Shown here one piece after another: positions 63,031 through 64,000 of a stretch of 64,000 nucleotides of DNA (position 1 is its first letter; each line of letters begins with the position of its first letter). A program made the position numbers and the translations under genes. Source of the stretch: Phytophthora sp. 'mugwort'. Lineage: Eukaryota > Oomycota > Peronosporomycetes > Peronosporales > Peronosporaceae. The notes under the pieces are model-generated. The model saw nothing but the letters and a program-made list of their open reading frames with translations. It was not told the origin of the DNA and did no database searches. The stretch is taken from the NCBI GenBank assembly GCA_033558025.1, contig JAUCEF010000013.1, positions 2,907,001 to 2,971,000 on the forward strand, given 5' to 3'.

Positions 63031-64000
63031 CTATTCATGTGTCTCGGTGGCAGTAACATCTGCATCCGAAGCTGTTATCTTCAGTAAATCTGCGTTTACA
63101 TGCTCTTCTTTTATCGTTTCGGTCGCGTTCGACGGCGAAGAACTCAGCAGGCCAGCCTCAATCATGATCTCGTCAAAATCTTCGATTTCCTTAGTCACAG
63201 CACTTACGGCGGTTAGCACAGCAGTCGATGGCATCGGGAACAGACGATGGAAGCATTTGATCAGATACGGCACAAGCTCAGCACGAATAACCTGTCGAGG
63301 ACCGACGTCACATTTAGATACTCTTTTTTGGTTTTTCAAAGCATGGATGGATGGAGTGTGCAAGTTCGTACCTCATTCATCGCACGAACAGAGTCCGCAA
63401 GCGCCGCTGCTCTGGCATTTTTCGGGGTCGGGTTTGCACCTAAGTCAATAGTGCTGACTCCAGTGAAGGCGTGCAGGTCTAGCTCGTTCTCCTCGACAAA
63501 GTCGGCGATCGTGAGTAACATTGTTCCGATTGCGCTCTGATACTTTTTTCTCAAACGGTTCTGCAGCGACAAGATAGTACACAGTCGCAACTCGTTCAGG
63601 GACGAAAGCAGCGCGTTGGTAAACTCCGCCAGCAAAGGGAACGACATCAGGCACCGTGGAGGCGTATAATCTTCCCCGTCAGGGAACGCCATTGCCGGAC
63701 GGGAAGCGAAAGGGAAGTTGCTGCCACTTCCATTACCTGACGAACGGTACGATGCAATTACGATCGGTGTCTTCGAGGATGACGAGAACGAGGATCCATT
63801 GGACGCTGTCAGCGAGTGCATCTTCAGGTTCTCCTGGAACTCTTGGCAAGCTGATCGCCAGTACTCGGTCATTAGGTTTAGCACATGGTCCTCAAAATAC
63901 ACAACCAGCACAGCTCGGAAGTCGACACCAACACGGCCCAGTGACCCGCCGAAGAATAAACTTTGCTCGAGAATGGTCGCGATTGAGCTGAAGTCATCGA
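63031..64000 (-). CDS. COG8: Conserved oligomeric Golgi complex subunit 8, C-terminal part (runs off the window)
   Basis: COG8 belongs to lobe B of the COG tether that returns vesicles to the Golgi. Two exons are visible on the minus strand: beyond 64000 down to 63372, and 63031-63291, joined across an 80-nt GT-AG intron (63292-63371). Readable blocks: EQSLFFGGSLGRVGVDFRA at the window edge, matching the family's YFG.S..RVG.DFR motif, then PPRCLMSFPLLAEFTNALLSSLNELRLC, the hallmark PPLA.F.N..L..LNELR.C region, and a final helical part (GPRQ-free join MNEVIRAELVPYLIKCFHRLFP), ending TATETHE. About 300 residues are visible; the N-terminal portion lies outside the window. No defect is seen in this part. 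Confidence 0.9.

Noticed and set aside
1..64000. CRISPR arrays, bacterial operons or Shine-Dalgarno sites
   Set aside because: The window is eukaryotic (spliceosomal introns, p24, Mediator, COG). No regularly spaced direct repeats with unique spacers were seen.

Overview
The window looks like nuclear DNA of an oomycete, most likely Phytophthora or a close relative. The evidence is compact genes with short GT-AG introns of mostly 64-134 nt, an oomycete-type initiator element in front of a P450 relic, and a heavy load of transposon debris (Ty3/Gypsy, Ty1/Copia, PIF/Harbinger, pogo/Tigger, Tc1/mariner, PIF1-type helicase, DOT1-like and DDE_4 relics). No organism name can be proven from the sequence alone. 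Exon joins were made by eye and checked for frame; the complete multi-exon models each sum to a whole number of codons.

Layout. 0.8-2.3 kb: nine-exon MEMO1-like gene. 2.6-5.4 kb: single-exon thiamine-diphosphate E1 subunit of the 2-oxoglutarate/2-oxoadipate dehydrogenase family, convergent with it. 6.4-7.6 kb: Vps16 C-terminal-domain gene with an in-frame TAA inside a conserved block. 7.9-8.7 kb: decayed cytochrome P450. 8.8-23.9 kb: the main structural feature. A small secreted Gly/Tyr/Arg-rich protein gene occurs three times (copies A, B, C). A and B are an older inverted duplication. B and C lie at the outer ends of a giant near-identical palindrome, with arms of about 6.47 kb (10168-16634 and 17410-23877) around a 775-bp spacer. 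The arms carry a 2.2-kb PIF/Harbinger element, a pogo fragment and part of a Gypsy pol gene; the spacer holds the RT/RNase H part of that pol gene and shows that the right arm has the original orientation. 24.2 kb: a selenocysteine tRNA gene. 24.6-27.1 kb: seven-exon formate-tetrahydrofolate ligase. 27.2-39.6 kb: relics (DOT1-like methyltransferase, PIF1-like helicase, DDI1-like retropepsin without its active site, Tc1/mariner transposase, an RRSPRL-repeat ORF, DNAJC17-like gene). 40.4-42.6 kb: intact p24 cargo receptor and MED31. 43-52 kb: several transposon relics, including a 2.15-kb DNA transposon whose terminal inverted repeats carry a 16-bp palindrome. 52.2-58.2 kb: a housekeeping island (PAS-like protein, EAF-domain/AT-hook protein, UBE2H-type E2, CWC25). 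58.3-63 kb: hypothetical ORFs, a nested foldback repeat and a Copia relic. 63.0-64.0 kb: 3' part of COG8, running off the window.

The intact genes serve unrelated housekeeping roles: mitochondrial dehydrogenase, one-carbon metabolism, ER-Golgi traffic (p24, COG8), transcription (MED31, EAF), splicing (CWC25), ubiquitination (UBE2H) and selenocysteine decoding (tRNA-Sec). Several genes of similar type (P450, DDI1, DNAJC17, DOT1, possibly the Vps16-domain gene) are broken here. The layout is one of gene islands separated by transposon-rich stretches where gene fragments are duplicated and decay.
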